A stretch of DNA of 28,095 nt from Alphaproteobacteria bacterium (GTDB lineage Bacteria > Pseudomonadota > Alphaproteobacteria > Micavibrionales > Micavibrionaceae), in NCBI GenBank assembly GCA_002701555.1, contig NZVS01000019.1:1-28095 (forward strand), written 5' to 3'. The notes under the pieces were generated by a model. The model did not search any database, was not told the DNA's origin, and was given only the letters and a program-made list of their open reading frames with translations. The translations under genes and the position numbers were made by a program. Below are positions 7,924 through 16,267 of the stretch, piece by piece. Each line of letters opens with the position of its first letter. Position 1 is the first letter of the stretch.

Positions 7924-8799
7924 TTACTTTAAGCCATAAAGTATCTTAGAGACCTTTTTATAGTAGTCATATCGAGCCTTGGCCAATATAAACCCGCCCC
8001 TTCCATCCAAAAATCCGAACCTAAGAATGTAACTGTGAAGAAAAGAAATTTCTGCCCTTAATGGTAATTTTCTAAAAATAGATTTCACCCTCTGCCTCCA
8101 TACTAGTGGGTCATCCGGATAAGCTTTATTATGGATCATACGCGCTTCCCATAATGCATATTTTTCATGACGCAGCGAGTAATCTTCTTGGCACTTAAAC
8201 GCATGATGGTATAAAGACGCATTAAGCTGTATGATTTTCATACAACTCGAATTTTGACGCTTTAAAACAGGTTGATAATGACCTTCAATCTCGCCCATTT
8301 CAGTATCATTTAAATCATCCACTTCAGGATAATAAAATTGTGATTTCCGGAACAATGACAGCTTATTATTCTTTAGGCCGTAACTAAGAATTTGATCACC
8401 CACAACATACGATCCTCTTATGAAGCATCCTGCATAATCAGCTTCTTCAAAGATTCGGTTTTTTTGAAGCTCTTTAACAAGCTCTTCAGATAAAACTTCA
8501 TCTGCATCAAGCATAAATATCCAGTCATTTTTTAATGGCAGGTTATCAAGGCACCATTGTCTTTTTTTGGGATATTTACCATTCCAGTTGAAGGCATGGT
8601 AATGATAACTATTATTTTTTGCACAGGTAAAGCGTAACTCACTACCGTCATTATCCAAAGTGGTACTATGGACTACATGAACTTCGGAAAACCACTCTAG
8701 GTATTTTAGACATTGCTTAAAATGAGGTAACTTGCCGCGGGTTACAATTATTACAGATACAGGCAGAAGATCTTTCCTGCTACCCTCAGATTTTATCAT
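7924..8799 (-). CDS. Glycosyltransferase family 2 (WaaE/KdtX-like)
   Basis: GT-A fold glycosyltransferase, 291 residues, predicted cytoplasmic or peripheral. The N-terminus 'LPVSVIIVTRGKLPHFKQCL' is the usual GT2 nucleotide-sugar binding start. 'DWIFMLDADEVLSEEL' holds the DxD metal-binding motif at Asp98/Asp100. The C-terminal part lacks membrane helices but has many basic and aromatic residues, as in WaaE-like transferases. Its start overlaps the end of the Wzz-like gene by 14 bases, so it is the last member of a translationally coupled set. It probably adds one sugar to the repeat unit of the surface polysaccharide. Donor and acceptor cannot be read from the sequence. Confidence 0.88.
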   Translation of the reverse strand: MIKSEGSRKDLLPVSVIIVTRGKLPHFKQCLKYLEWFSEVHVVHSTTLDNDGSELRFTCAKNNSYHYHAFNWNGKYPKKRQWCLDNLPLKNDWIFMLDADEVLSEELVKELQKNRIFEEADYAGCFIRGSYVVGDQILSYGLKNNKLSLFRKSQFYYPEVDDLNDTEMGEIEGHYQPVLKRQNSSCMKIIQLNASLYHHAFKCQEDYSLRHEKYALWEARMIHNKAYPDDPLVWRQRVKSIFRKLPLRAEISFLHSYILRFGFLDGRGGFILAKARYDYYKKVSKILYGLK

Positions 8800-9655
8800 T
8801 TTGGCTCATAATGGGATCACGGATCAGCACAATGATGCAACCTAAAACAAGCCCCACCAAAAAGAGGACACTGAAATATATACCTTTTCTGGGGTACTTA
8901 AGGGTTCTGCTAGCCGTTGGCGGGTCAAGTACCTGAACCGAAAATGACTGATCCGCGTTGACCATGATTTTTTGTTTTTCAAGTTCAAGTAAAAGATTTG
9001 TAAGCCCTTCACGGTGATCCGGGTTAAGTGTTTGTTTGAGCATTTTCTGAATATAGACAATACGATCAGATGTTAGCACCCTGTAATCATTTCTAATCAA
9101 CTCATCAGTGATAGCATGCACCTTACGTAGGAAAGATTCTGCAAATTCTGGAGATTCATGTCGGTAAGCCATGCTGAAGAGTCCTTGTAAATTAACATGA
9201 CTATTAATTTTAAGGTTGTTCTTAAGATAAACTGACATATCCTGAGAATTCCAGTCGCTTATGTCCTGTTTGAGAAAACCACCGGAACGATCTTTTGCAA
9301 TACCCTTCCTGATATCAGGAGTTTTTAATAGAAGTTTTCCCACTCGCGGACTTGTGGCCAAAGCTTTGAATAATCCGCTATTTTTGGAGGAAAGTGTCAA
9401 GGTACCATCAAGTGCATTAAAGCGTGCAACTGTTGATAAAGGAAGAGAACCGACGTCATCTTTGGTTCCCATTTGGGGTGTAGGCCCTATAAGCATCTTA
9501 GCTTCATATTTAGAGACTGATATAAAAAAAATAAGTACGCCCAATACATATGTAATTGCAAGGACGAGAAGGACCGTTTTCCTGTCATGCCATAATTGAT
9601 TCAAGATCCCAGAAAGAGTTTCTTCCCGTTCCTGTCTGGACATTTTTGGATTCAT
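8786..9655 (-). CDS. Wzz-like polysaccharide chain-length determinant
   Basis: Inner-membrane polysaccharide co-polymerase of the Wzz family, 289 residues. Two membrane helices flank a periplasmic domain: about residues 27-47 near the N-terminus and 258-278 near the C-terminus. The Pro-rich motif before the second helix ('DPPTASRTLKYPRKG') is the standard Wzz feature. No tyrosine-autokinase domain is attached; the protein ends 11 residues after the second helix. Its ATG overlaps the stop of the GT4 gene (ATGA) and its 3' end overlaps the GT2 start, so the three genes are coupled. It should set polymer length together with the polymerase-like protein upstream. Confidence 0.88.
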   Translation of the reverse strand: MNPKMSRQEREETLSGILNQLWHDRKTVLLVLAITYVLGVLIFFISVSKYEAKMLIGPTPQMGTKDDVGSLPLSTVARFNALDGTLTLSSKNSGLFKALATSPRVGKLLLKTPDIRKGIAKDRSGGFLKQDISDWNSQDMSVYLKNNLKINSHVNLQGLFSMAYRHESPEFAESFLRKVHAITDELIRNDYRVLTSDRIVYIQKMLKQTLNPDHREGLTNLLLELEKQKIMVNADQSFSVQVLDPPTASRTLKYPRKGIYFSVLFLVGLVLGCIIVLIRDPIMSQNDKI

Positions 9656-10848
9656 TTTGATTGCCCATTCAAATAGACAGAGTGAGCTTTTTCTAACCAG
9701 ATTTGTACCGACTGCTCAGGTGTAAAAACTTTTGCCGCTTGCTCAGAACCTTTTTGCGCATCAAACCAGACATTTTCATTTTCCCTATATGATTCAATTG
9801 CAAGTATTAAAGCGTTAACATTATCAGGCGAAACAACTGTGCCACATTTGTAGTCTGTAATTGTTCTGGCAATTTCAGAAGATTTGCTGCCAATAAAAAT
9901 CACGGGGCGCTCAGCTGCAAAGCTGTTATAAAATTTAGAAGGCACGCTAAGCCCAGTTGCCTTTTCCGATAAAGTTACCAAATGAACATCCCCACTTTCA
10001 ATAAGAGCAGGCAGTTTGGAGTTTGGTTGGAAAGGGAGTAATTTTATATTGGACAAACGTTTTTCAGCTCTTATCTCGGCCAATTTTTTGTAACTGCTGC
10101 CTGCGCCCGCAAAAACAATCTCAATATCCGGGTGTGTATCCTGAAGTCGCTCTGCGGCCTCTACAACGCTCTCGAAAGGATGAATATAACTTAGTGTCCC
10201 GGTGTAGAGTATACGGAATTTCGTATTTTGCGGCTCCGCATCCCTTTTTCCCGCCTTGGGCATAACCATCTTTGCGCTATACCAGTTAGGTATAACCGAA
10301 ATACGGGATGGTTCTACGCCTGAGTGAGTTAATTGACGTGCCATGCAGCGGCCCAAAACAATAATTTTATCTGCTTTTTTCAAGGTTTTTCGTGTGATTT
10401 TTTTAAACAAGCCTGCAAGTGAGGATGGGAAATTGGCACCGACCACTGGAAAGAGGTCCGGGTATAAATCCTGACACCAGTGCATATGGCGAGATGAGCG
10501 GAATATCTGCACGAGCCTACCCGCAAGCATGATCAACGGAGGATCTGTCATTGTTACCACAATATCATGTTTGGGAAGCATACATGCTTTAAACGACATA
10601 TGTATAAGAGCCTTCAAATACCCGAGCTTTGTTTTTGTCGCTGTCTTACCAACTCTGAAAACTTCTATATTGGCTTTTTTCTTAATTTGGGACGGAACAG
10701 GATGTTCTGTTCCAGTTGTTATAACTGTAACCTTCCAGCCATCTTTTGCAAAACTAAGAGCCAGGTCAGACAACATACGCCCTGTTGCCCCGCGCTGTGG
10801 AGGGAACACCCTGTTTATAAAAAGTATCGAAGGTTTTCTTTTTACCAT
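9652..10848 (-). CDS. Glycosyltransferase family 4 (WbuB-like)
   Basis: GT-B fold glycosyltransferase, 398 residues. The N-terminal half opens with 'SILFINRVFPPQRGATGRML', the glycine-rich acceptor-side loop common in WbuB/WcaI-type enzymes. It includes the conserved 'WCQDLYPDLFP' segment near residue 125. The C-terminal half has the GT4 linker 'FRILYTGTLSYIHPFESVVEAA' and the donor-binding region 'GLSVPSKFYNSFAAERPVIF'. A short hydrophobic stretch suggests peripheral membrane association. The gene overlaps the polymerase gene by 7 bases at its start and the Wzz-like gene by 4 bases at its end. It is expected to act in assembly of the repeat unit on the lipid carrier. Sugar specificity unknown. 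Confidence 0.88.
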   Translation of the reverse strand: MVKRKPSILFINRVFPPQRGATGRMLSDLALSFAKDGWKVTVITTGTEHPVPSQIKKKANIEVFRVGKTATKTKLGYLKALIHMSFKACMLPKHDIVVTMTDPPLIMLAGRLVQIFRSSRHMHWCQDLYPDLFPVVGANFPSSLAGLFKKITRKTLKKADKIIVLGRCMARQLTHSGVEPSRISVIPNWYSAKMVMPKAGKRDAEPQNTKFRILYTGTLSYIHPFESVVEAAERLQDTHPDIEIVFAGAGSSYKKLAEIRAEKRLSNIKLLPFQPNSKLPALIESGDVHLVTLSEKATGLSVPSKFYNSFAAERPVIFIGSKSSEIARTITDYKCGTVVSPDNVNALILAIESYRENENVWFDAQKGSEQAAKVFTPEQSVQIWLEKAHSVYLNGQSK

Positions 10849-12125
10849 CTGTTTTCACTATCTGCTGTATTTTTTGGGTAGCACGAGATGGAGGCTATCG
10901 CAAGTGTCAGTAGCAATCCATACCCTATCGATTTGTAGCCACCATACAAAAAACTATTAATAAGAAGCGTAAATAGCAATGCCAAATATATTGCGTAAAA
11001 GAAACTGTTATTTTCCCTGAAAAGAAAAACTGTGATCCGTGCGATTAAAAAAGTAAATATACAGGCATAAATACCGGTAAGTATAATGCCGGTTTTCAAG
11101 AAAAGGCCGGTAAATATGGAATGTGTGTAATTTACAGTATCTCCGCCGATTGCCGGATTTGAAAATGCCGCCCCCCAACCTCGCCCTAATATTATGCCCA
11201 AAGGGGTTTCTGTAACCTGCTCGAAAACGGCCGATAGTTCAAGATCCCGCGCATTGATACCAACAAACACTGTTTTCAGCCACATAAGGTTTAAAATATG
11301 CCCCATCTCCTCACTCACGAAAAAAAGTGCTGTTCCCAATAAAAATATGGGAACAACAGCTCTGATTGGCTTGTAAATAAGTGCTTTGCCCAGCACCAGG
11401 ATTACACTTAATAAAACTGCAATAAAGGCACCTCTCATAAGCGACATGCCCATAATGGATAGGGGTAGCAATGAAATAAGGATATAAAAACTAGAAGCCG
11501 TGAGGCGTCGTAAAATGCTTTCATTTGAAAAAAGGAAAAGATGCAGTCCGTAGGTGGTTAAAAAGATGGCTGAAAATAATATTTCCGGCGATACTGAAAT
11601 TGCATTGATATCTTGTAATACAGCTGAACTGGAAACATATGGAAGATAAACCGCTATTCTTCTCAGGCTGAAACAAAAAGCAATTATCAATATACCGTAG
11701 ATAAGCAATTTCAATGTGACACCAGACTTTTCACTTTTTACGTCATTGTTTTGAAAGGTCATAAAGAAAAGCGGTAACAACAAAATCAGGAATGCAATAA
11801 TATCTCTGAACAGGTTGCGATTAGTATGCCCTTCTAAAACCCCCAAAAGTAATGGCAGTGATAATCCTAATAGGGCAAATATGCTCCACAATGATAAAAC
11901 CGGATCATTCCCCGTTCCGGCACGTCTGATATTTGAAGAGAAAGCACCGATCTTTATGCTGCTTAAAAGTAGAATTATGCAGATGAGTAAGGGTAAAGAG
12001 AAAGTTTCCGGTGAAGGATCCAGATATATGCCGTATAGACAGGCAAAAGCAAGGAAGCACAGGTTCTGAACAGAAACAGAATTTAATGCAGTTGTTGGTT
12101 TTGTAACATGGCTAGCGGTAAACAT
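10842..12125 (-). CDS. O-antigen polymerase/ligase-like membrane protein (Wzy/WaaL type)
   Basis: Polytopic inner-membrane protein, 427 residues, with about 11-12 hydrophobic segments. The layout fits the Wzy_C/O-antigen ligase superfamily: a run of helices, a stretch 'SLMRGAFIAVLLSVILVLG' with the conserved-position Arg, then a large periplasmic loop containing 'GRGWGAAFSNPAIGGD' and 'YTHSIFTGLFLKTG' with the His typical of this loop, then final helices. In a Wzz-dependent locus the likeliest role is polymerising repeat units in the periplasm. Ligase activity cannot be excluded by sequence. It is the first gene of the coupled minus-strand set and has only a weak ribosome-binding site (AGG about 10 bases upstream). 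Confidence 0.78.
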   Translation of the reverse strand: MFTASHVTKPTTALNSVSVQNLCFLAFACLYGIYLDPSPETFSLPLLICIILLLSSIKIGAFSSNIRRAGTGNDPVLSLWSIFALLGLSLPLLLGVLEGHTNRNLFRDIIAFLILLLPLFFMTFQNNDVKSEKSGVTLKLLIYGILIIAFCFSLRRIAVYLPYVSSSAVLQDINAISVSPEILFSAIFLTTYGLHLFLFSNESILRRLTASSFYILISLLPLSIMGMSLMRGAFIAVLLSVILVLGKALIYKPIRAVVPIFLLGTALFFVSEEMGHILNLMWLKTVFVGINARDLELSAVFEQVTETPLGIILGRGWGAAFSNPAIGGDTVNYTHSIFTGLFLKTGIILTGIYACIFTFLIARITVFLFRENNSFFYAIYLALLFTLLINSFLYGGYKSIGYGLLLTLAIASISCYPKNTADSENRW

Positions 12126-12158
12126 AGTCCGAAGCCTAAAAAAGATGGAACTTGCGAT

Positions 12159-12695
12159 CTACCTGTAATTTTTAAAAACAGGTTTTGATCCACTATTATC
12201 CTCATTATTCTGGGGAACAACAATTCTTGTGTTTGAACCAGTGTTAGATTGTCCGTTAACTGTCGCGGACGGCACTGAGGGTGATGCGGGGTTGACCTGA
12301 TTACCCCCCCCATTGGCTTGCAGGTTCGCTTGAAACTGCTGGGCAGCAGCGTAATTATTTTGAATATCCTGATTTATTTCGGTTCTAAGCTGTTCCATAG
12401 CCTGCCTAGTATTCTGACGCCGGGCCATCCAAGCCTGACGCCTTTGCTCTCCCAAAGTCATGCCCTGCGTTGTTTGAGCTCTAGTTCTTGTGCTTGTTTG
12501 CCTGCTATTAGAACGGTTAGGATTAAGCGGAGCAACCTGTGTGTTTGAACCAGAGTCACTGGAAAAAATATTTTTTATCTTGTTCAGAAACACTGGTCCG
12601 GAGGAACCCGAGTCTTGAGCCTGAGCACTGCTAATGAATGAAATTCCCGTAATCACCATAGCAATAGTGAATATAATTCTCGATATTTTTCTCAT
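12159..12695 (-). CDS. Secreted Q/N-rich hypothetical protein
   Basis: Unrecognised protein of about 178 residues, starting at the ATG at 12695 with AGG spaced correctly. An upstream in-frame ATG (12728) would put 11 polar residues before the signal peptide and has no better site. The N-terminus is a classic signal peptide (basic 'MRKISR', hydrophobic core, cleavage after 'SSAQAQ'). The mature protein is low-complexity, rich in Gln, Asn, Ser and Thr, with a short Arg/Gln-rich helical section ('EQRRQAWMARRQNTRQAM'). It is probably periplasmic or extracellular and intrinsically disordered. Its position directly before the polysaccharide polymerase suggests, without proof, a link to the cell surface or matrix. 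Confidence 0.7.
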   Translation of the reverse strand: MRKISRIIFTIAMVITGISFISSAQAQDSGSSGPVFLNKIKNIFSSDSGSNTQVAPLNPNRSNSRQTSTRTRAQTTQGMTLGEQRRQAWMARRQNTRQAMEQLRTEINQDIQNNYAAAQQFQANLQANGGGNQVNPASPSVPSATVNGQSNTGSNTRIVVPQNNEDNSGSKPVFKNYR

Positions 12696-12801
12696 AGTTA
12701 AACCTGTTATTTTTCTATAATGCCCCACAAGTATAGCAGTATTTCCTTAAAGATCACAATCTAATACACGCGAGAGCTTATTTTCCTTTGTTTTTTGGCG
12801 A

Positions 12802-12842
12802 TTAACAAAAGATAGATAAAAGCCCGTATATCTTTAACAAAA
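12802..12842. repeat. Nested direct and inverted repeat in the divergent gap
   Basis: The 9-mer TTAACAAAA appears at 12802-12810 and 12834-12842, 32 bases (three helical turns) apart. Between them, AAAGATA (12808-12814) and TATCTTT (12829-12835) form a perfect 7-bp inverted repeat. The arrangement lies in the 213-bp gap between two divergent genes of unknown function and looks like a regulator-binding site or a promoter region. A TTAACA hexamer within it could be a -35, with GTATAT 18 bases further as a poor -10. Confidence 0.35.
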
Positions 12843-12908
12843 ATTTTACTTTTTAAACGCATTATGAGGGGGTATCCGGAACTATGGAAATAAAAAGGAG
12901 TACTGGAA

Positions 12909-13568
12909 ATGCGTATAGATATTAAGAAATTTCTGAAAGACACGGGCTTGGAGGAAAGATTTTATCCCGGTAAACGTCTTATAAAAAAATGTATTGCCGG
13001 CGTGGAACATAAGAGCCACGCCATTGTATATGACTGGCGCTCTCCCGATCTTATTCGCGTCGAGGTAAAACCCGGCCTTTCAGGTGAGGATTTACCGAAA
13101 AAAGAATTGGCAAAATACCCGCCAAGTCTCCAAACGAGAACTTTTTTCGAAATTGATGTAAACAGCGGCGAGGTTACCAGATTCTCCGATGATGAAGAGA
13201 GTGAAGGTAAAGGTAAATCCGGAGGTGGAGGTAAAAGTCCCGCTAAAACAAAACTTGAAGACAAAGGTGCGAGTCTTTCATCTTTCATGAAAGCCGTGGA
13301 AGGTACTGTGCCAGATGCTGGAGATCTGAAACGTGCTGTGGTTATGGGTATGGAAATTGCGAAAGAAGCTTTTGCCCCCGTTCTCGATGCATTTATCGCG
13401 CAAGCTGACAAAGCGAAAATTGTTTCCTCAGAGATATTGGCTCAGGCAGGTAAGTATATCACCAAATATACACCACCGGCTTTCTTGGAGGCAAAAGGAA
13501 ACGAGGATGCACCTTACAGTTATAATCGTGAACGCAACGAATCAATGTTTGGCATGAATTTGAATTAG
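12909..13568 (+). CDS. Hypothetical protein with two domains and a Gly/Lys linker
   Basis: Unrecognised 219-residue cytoplasmic protein with no signal peptide. It has a very good ribosome-binding site (AAGGAG, about 8 bases from the ATG) and its own terminator, so it is almost certainly expressed as a single-gene unit. Residues 1-92 look like a compact alpha/beta domain rich in Lys and Arg ('PGKRLIKKCIAGVEHKSHAIVYDW'). Residues 93-120 are an acidic then Gly/Lys-rich linker. Residues 121-200 are largely helical ('RAVVMGMEIAKEAFAPVLDAFIAQADKAK'). No catalytic motif is recognised and no function is proposed. Confidence 0.75.
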   Translation: MRIDIKKFLKDTGLEERFYPGKRLIKKCIAGVEHKSHAIVYDWRSPDLIRVEVKPGLSGEDLPKKELAKYPPSLQTRTFFEIDVNSGEVTRFSDDEESEGKGKSGGGGKSPAKTKLEDKGASLSSFMKAVEGTVPDAGDLKRAVVMGMEIAKEAFAPVLDAFIAQADKAKIVSSEILAQAGKYITKYTPPAFLEAKGNEDAPYSYNRERNESMFGMNLN

Positions 13569-13605
13569 CAAGCTTTTTTTCTACGCATTTCAAAAGCTTA
13601 ATACC

Positions 13606-13637
13606 AAAAACACCTCCCGTCACGGAGGTGTTTTTTT
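13606..13637 (+). terminator. Rho-independent terminator after the 219-aa gene
   Basis: Perfect stem: AAAAACACCTCC (13606-13617) pairs with GGAGGTGTTTTT (13624-13635) around the six-base loop CGTCAC, and a T-run continues to 13637. It lies about 40 bases after the stop of the 219-aa gene. A second weaker inverted repeat, AAGCTTTT (13570-13577) with AAAAGCTT (13592-13599), precedes it. Confidence 0.9.
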
Positions 13638-13644
13638 GTCTGCA

Positions 13645-13672
13645 TTGACAAATTCAATATTATGTTTAATGT
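13645..13672 (+). promoter_or_regulatory. Candidate promoter giving a leaderless transcript
   Basis: A perfect TTGACA (-35) lies at 13645-13650, between the preceding terminator and the ATG at 13679. With a 16-base spacer the -10 would be TAATGT (13667-13672), a poor 3/6 match. Transcription would then start at or next to the ATG. The downstream gene has no Shine-Dalgarno, which fits leaderless translation. Confidence 0.35.
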
Positions 13673-13678
13673 GTTTTT

Positions 13679-14770
13679 ATGCTTAAAAAACTGCTTAATT
13701 TTTTGAATGAGCTGTCAGCTATACGCTTTTTCGGGCCTAAAGGCCCTGCTAAATTTGCGCCCCCAAATAATGCTCTTTTAAAAAACAATCATTTAGTTGA
13801 AAACCCTTACGATCTTGCCGAGGTTGATCGCATATTATGGGCCAGAATATCGCAGGAGCTGGAAAATAGACCCGACGGTCAGCCTTTGGTTATTCTTATG
13901 GGGGAAAGCCACGCACACCCTACAACAATTTTGCCCCAAATCGGTGTTCTGTCGCATCTCGCAGGACGAAAAGAAAGCGAACCAGACAATCTAAACTGCA
14001 ACTTTGTGATGACTGCAGAATCACCAAATGACTTACACCAAATTTTATTTTCAGCGTTGAGGCAGGTTTACGGAGAGGATATCAATTCACGAGAAAAGTA
14101 TTTGAACGGCCATTATGCTCTTATGGGTTCGCTAAATTTCAGATATATGGACATGGCGCCTCTCTCGCACCTTGCAGTTGAGAAAACATGCCTAGATCAC
14201 TCCGTGCCCTTCAGATATGTCGATGCAGTGTGTAATACTTCTGAAGACAAGAAGATATTATCGCATGAAGATGAAACTGCCGCGAAACTGGCAACTAAAT
14301 TACTGGGATTTGACCTTAAGGATTGTCCCGTTTCTGTAACATCGCCTCAAGGTATGATTATCCGCAATGAAATGATGGCACGCCGTTCCCTTGATTTTGC
14401 AAAAGAAATGGATTCAAAAATCATTGTACATACATGTGGGTTTTCTCACCTGTATGGTGAAAACTCTTTAGCCGAAATTTTTGAACGTGAAGGTGCAAAA
14501 GTTCTAAGCTTTTTACCCGTACCCACAGATTTTCTGGATAACCACGGACAATCTGCTGTTCCATATAGCAATACAGTCCATGTAAATGGTTTGAGCTTGA
14601 AAGAAGGATTTTATTCGCCTGGTACAAATCTGGCAGAACTTGGTTTTTTGAAAAGACTTTTTGCTGAAAGTAGTGATCCGGCGTCACCTTCATGTAAGGC
14701 AGAAGCAGCTATTGACGAAGAAATCTATATGCGTATTTTCAAATACAACCTCAACAAAATACCAGCGTAG
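13679..14770 (+). CDS. Possible TIKI/EreA/ChaN-superfamily protein
   Basis: A 363-residue protein, probably cytoplasmic as no signal peptide is seen. Two motifs suggest the superfamily that unites TIKI metalloproteases, erythromycin-esterase-like enzymes and ChaN: 'LMGESHAHP' (Gly75, Glu76, His78, His80) near the N-terminus and 'VHTCGFSHL' (His251, Gly254, His257) in the C-terminal half. These match the family's paired GExH and GxxH signatures, which form the active or metal site. The remainder is not recognised, and substrate and reaction are unknown. The gene is preceded by a terminator, has no Shine-Dalgarno, and is convergent with the aminotransferase gene. The family call is moderate only, resting on the two motifs and their order. 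Confidence 0.5.
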   Translation: MLKKLLNFLNELSAIRFFGPKGPAKFAPPNNALLKNNHLVENPYDLAEVDRILWARISQELENRPDGQPLVILMGESHAHPTTILPQIGVLSHLAGRKESEPDNLNCNFVMTAESPNDLHQILFSALRQVYGEDINSREKYLNGHYALMGSLNFRYMDMAPLSHLAVEKTCLDHSVPFRYVDAVCNTSEDKKILSHEDETAAKLATKLLGFDLKDCPVSVTSPQGMIIRNEMMARRSLDFAKEMDSKIIVHTCGFSHLYGENSLAEIFEREGAKVLSFLPVPTDFLDNHGQSAVPYSNTVHVNGLSLKEGFYSPGTNLAELGFLKRLFAESSDPASPSCKAEAAIDEEIYMRIFKYNLNKIPA

Positions 14771-14785
14771 TTACTTTATAAGTGG

Positions 14786-16144
14786 TTAGTGACTGACTTT
14801 GCCCGCTGCAACATCGTTGATAACTTCACGTAGCGTTCCGCACATCTCTTTGATTTGGTCTTCCGTTACGATTGCAGAAGGTGACAATTGGATATTTGGG
14901 CCCGAATATCGCATCACAATGCCACGATTAAACAGTTCATATGACACGCTTCGTGACATCCTCAAAGGATCCTTACCTTCTTCAGTTTCCAGTTGAACTG
15001 CAGCCATAAGTCCGACATTTCTGATATCGACAACATGAGGTGCATCTTTAAGCTTGTGAATTTCCTGTTCAAGGACCTTCATCATTTGACGTGCATTACC
15101 CATGATTTTGCCGTCTTCATAAGTGTCAAGAGTTCCAATCAATGCAGCGCTTGCAAGTGGGTGACCTGAATAGGTATAGCCATGAAGGAACTCGATGCCT
15201 TTCTCTGGACCGCCCATAAAGCCATCGTAAATTTGATCTGTACAAAGTGTTGCCCCCATGGGAACGACCCCGTTACTTAGCCCCTTGGCCATACAAAGTA
15301 TATCTGCCTCAACACCAAACAGTGTTGTTGATGAGTATTCACCCATACGTGCAAATGCTGTAACCACTTCATCAAAGATAAGCAAAACACCGTGTTTTCT
15401 GGTTATCTCACGCAATCTGCGTAAATAATCTTTCGGGGGCGGCAAGATACCGGTAGATCCGGCGACCGGCTCGACAATCACTGCTGCTACGTTCTGTGGT
15501 GCATGAAACTGTATCAGCTCCTCTAGACCGTCAGCAAGATGTGCGCCCCATTCCGGCTGTCCTTTGACAAAGGCATTATGTTCAAGATTATGGGTATGTG
15601 GCAAATGATCAATGCTTGGTAAAAGTTGACCGAACATAGAACGGTTATATGACAGACCACAAACCGATATACCCCCGTAATTGACACCATGATAGCCACG
15701 ATCGCGACCTATAAAGACCCGGCGGCCACCTTCTCCACGCGCATGATGATAGGCAGCTGCCATCTTCAAAGCTGTTTCAACAGCTTCCGAACCTGAATTG
15801 CTGAAAAATACATGATTATAGGAATCGGGCATTACCTTACAAAGTTTTTCTGCAGCTATAAAAGGCGTGGGACAGCCATATTGAAAGTTCAATGTTGAAT
15901 CCAAAGTGTCCAGCTGAACCTTGATGGCCTCCTTCACTTTTGGTGCATTATGACCCGCATTGACACACCAAAGACCCGCAATTGCATCAAGTATAGTGTT
16001 TCCATCAACATCTTTATAATACATTCCATCTGCTGAAACCACGATGCGCGGATCTTTCTTAAAGAGCCTTTGAGGCGTAAATGGCATCCAGAATTCTTCC
16101 ATGGATTGCGGCATTTTGGTGAAGTCGTAGTTTTGTGATGACAT
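14786..16144 (-). CDS. Class III omega-aminotransferase (beta-alanine:pyruvate type)
   Basis: PLP-dependent class III aminotransferase, 452 residues, the normal size for omega-amino acid:pyruvate transaminases. Visible features are 'GLWCVNAGHNAPKVKEAI' near the N-terminus, 'FFSNSGSEAVETALKMA' (phosphate-binding and Ser/Glu region), 'RGYHGVNYGG', 'VIVEPVAGSTGILPPP', the PLP-ring Asp in 'LLIFDEVVTAFARMG', and the Schiff-base Lys287 in 'MAKGLSNGVVPMGA'. These match beta-alanine:pyruvate aminotransferase more closely than ornithine or GABA transaminases, though substrate range overlaps in this family. The enzyme would move an amino group from an omega-amino acid or amine to pyruvate. AGAGG lies before the ATG. 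It stands alone, convergent with the previous gene and divergent from the rhomboid gene. Confidence 0.9.
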   Translation of the reverse strand: MSSQNYDFTKMPQSMEEFWMPFTPQRLFKKDPRIVVSADGMYYKDVDGNTILDAIAGLWCVNAGHNAPKVKEAIKVQLDTLDSTLNFQYGCPTPFIAAEKLCKVMPDSYNHVFFSNSGSEAVETALKMAAAYHHARGEGGRRVFIGRDRGYHGVNYGGISVCGLSYNRSMFGQLLPSIDHLPHTHNLEHNAFVKGQPEWGAHLADGLEELIQFHAPQNVAAVIVEPVAGSTGILPPPKDYLRRLREITRKHGVLLIFDEVVTAFARMGEYSSTTLFGVEADILCMAKGLSNGVVPMGATLCTDQIYDGFMGGPEKGIEFLHGYTYSGHPLASAALIGTLDTYEDGKIMGNARQMMKVLEQEIHKLKDAPHVVDIRNVGLMAAVQLETEEGKDPLRMSRSVSYELFNRGIVMRYSGPNIQLSPSAIVTEDQIKEMCGTLREVINDVAAGKVSH

Positions 16145-16267
16145 GGAAACCTCTTTTTTGATGGTAAATTAAGTCTGGACGAAACCTAACCTTTATATTT
16201 AATCTGTATTTACTAGAATCAAGTATACCACGCCTGAGAAAACCTCCAAGCTGCGGGGCAGCAAATA

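Noticed and set aside
10529..10960. A 143-codon plus-strand open frame across the GT4/polymerase junction
   Set aside because: It overlaps two well-supported minus-strand genes and has no ribosome-binding site or recognisable motif.
12696..12728. Upstream ATG for the secreted Q/N-rich protein
   Set aside because: It would place 11 polar residues before a clean signal peptide. The ATG at 12695 has an AGG site at suitable spacing.
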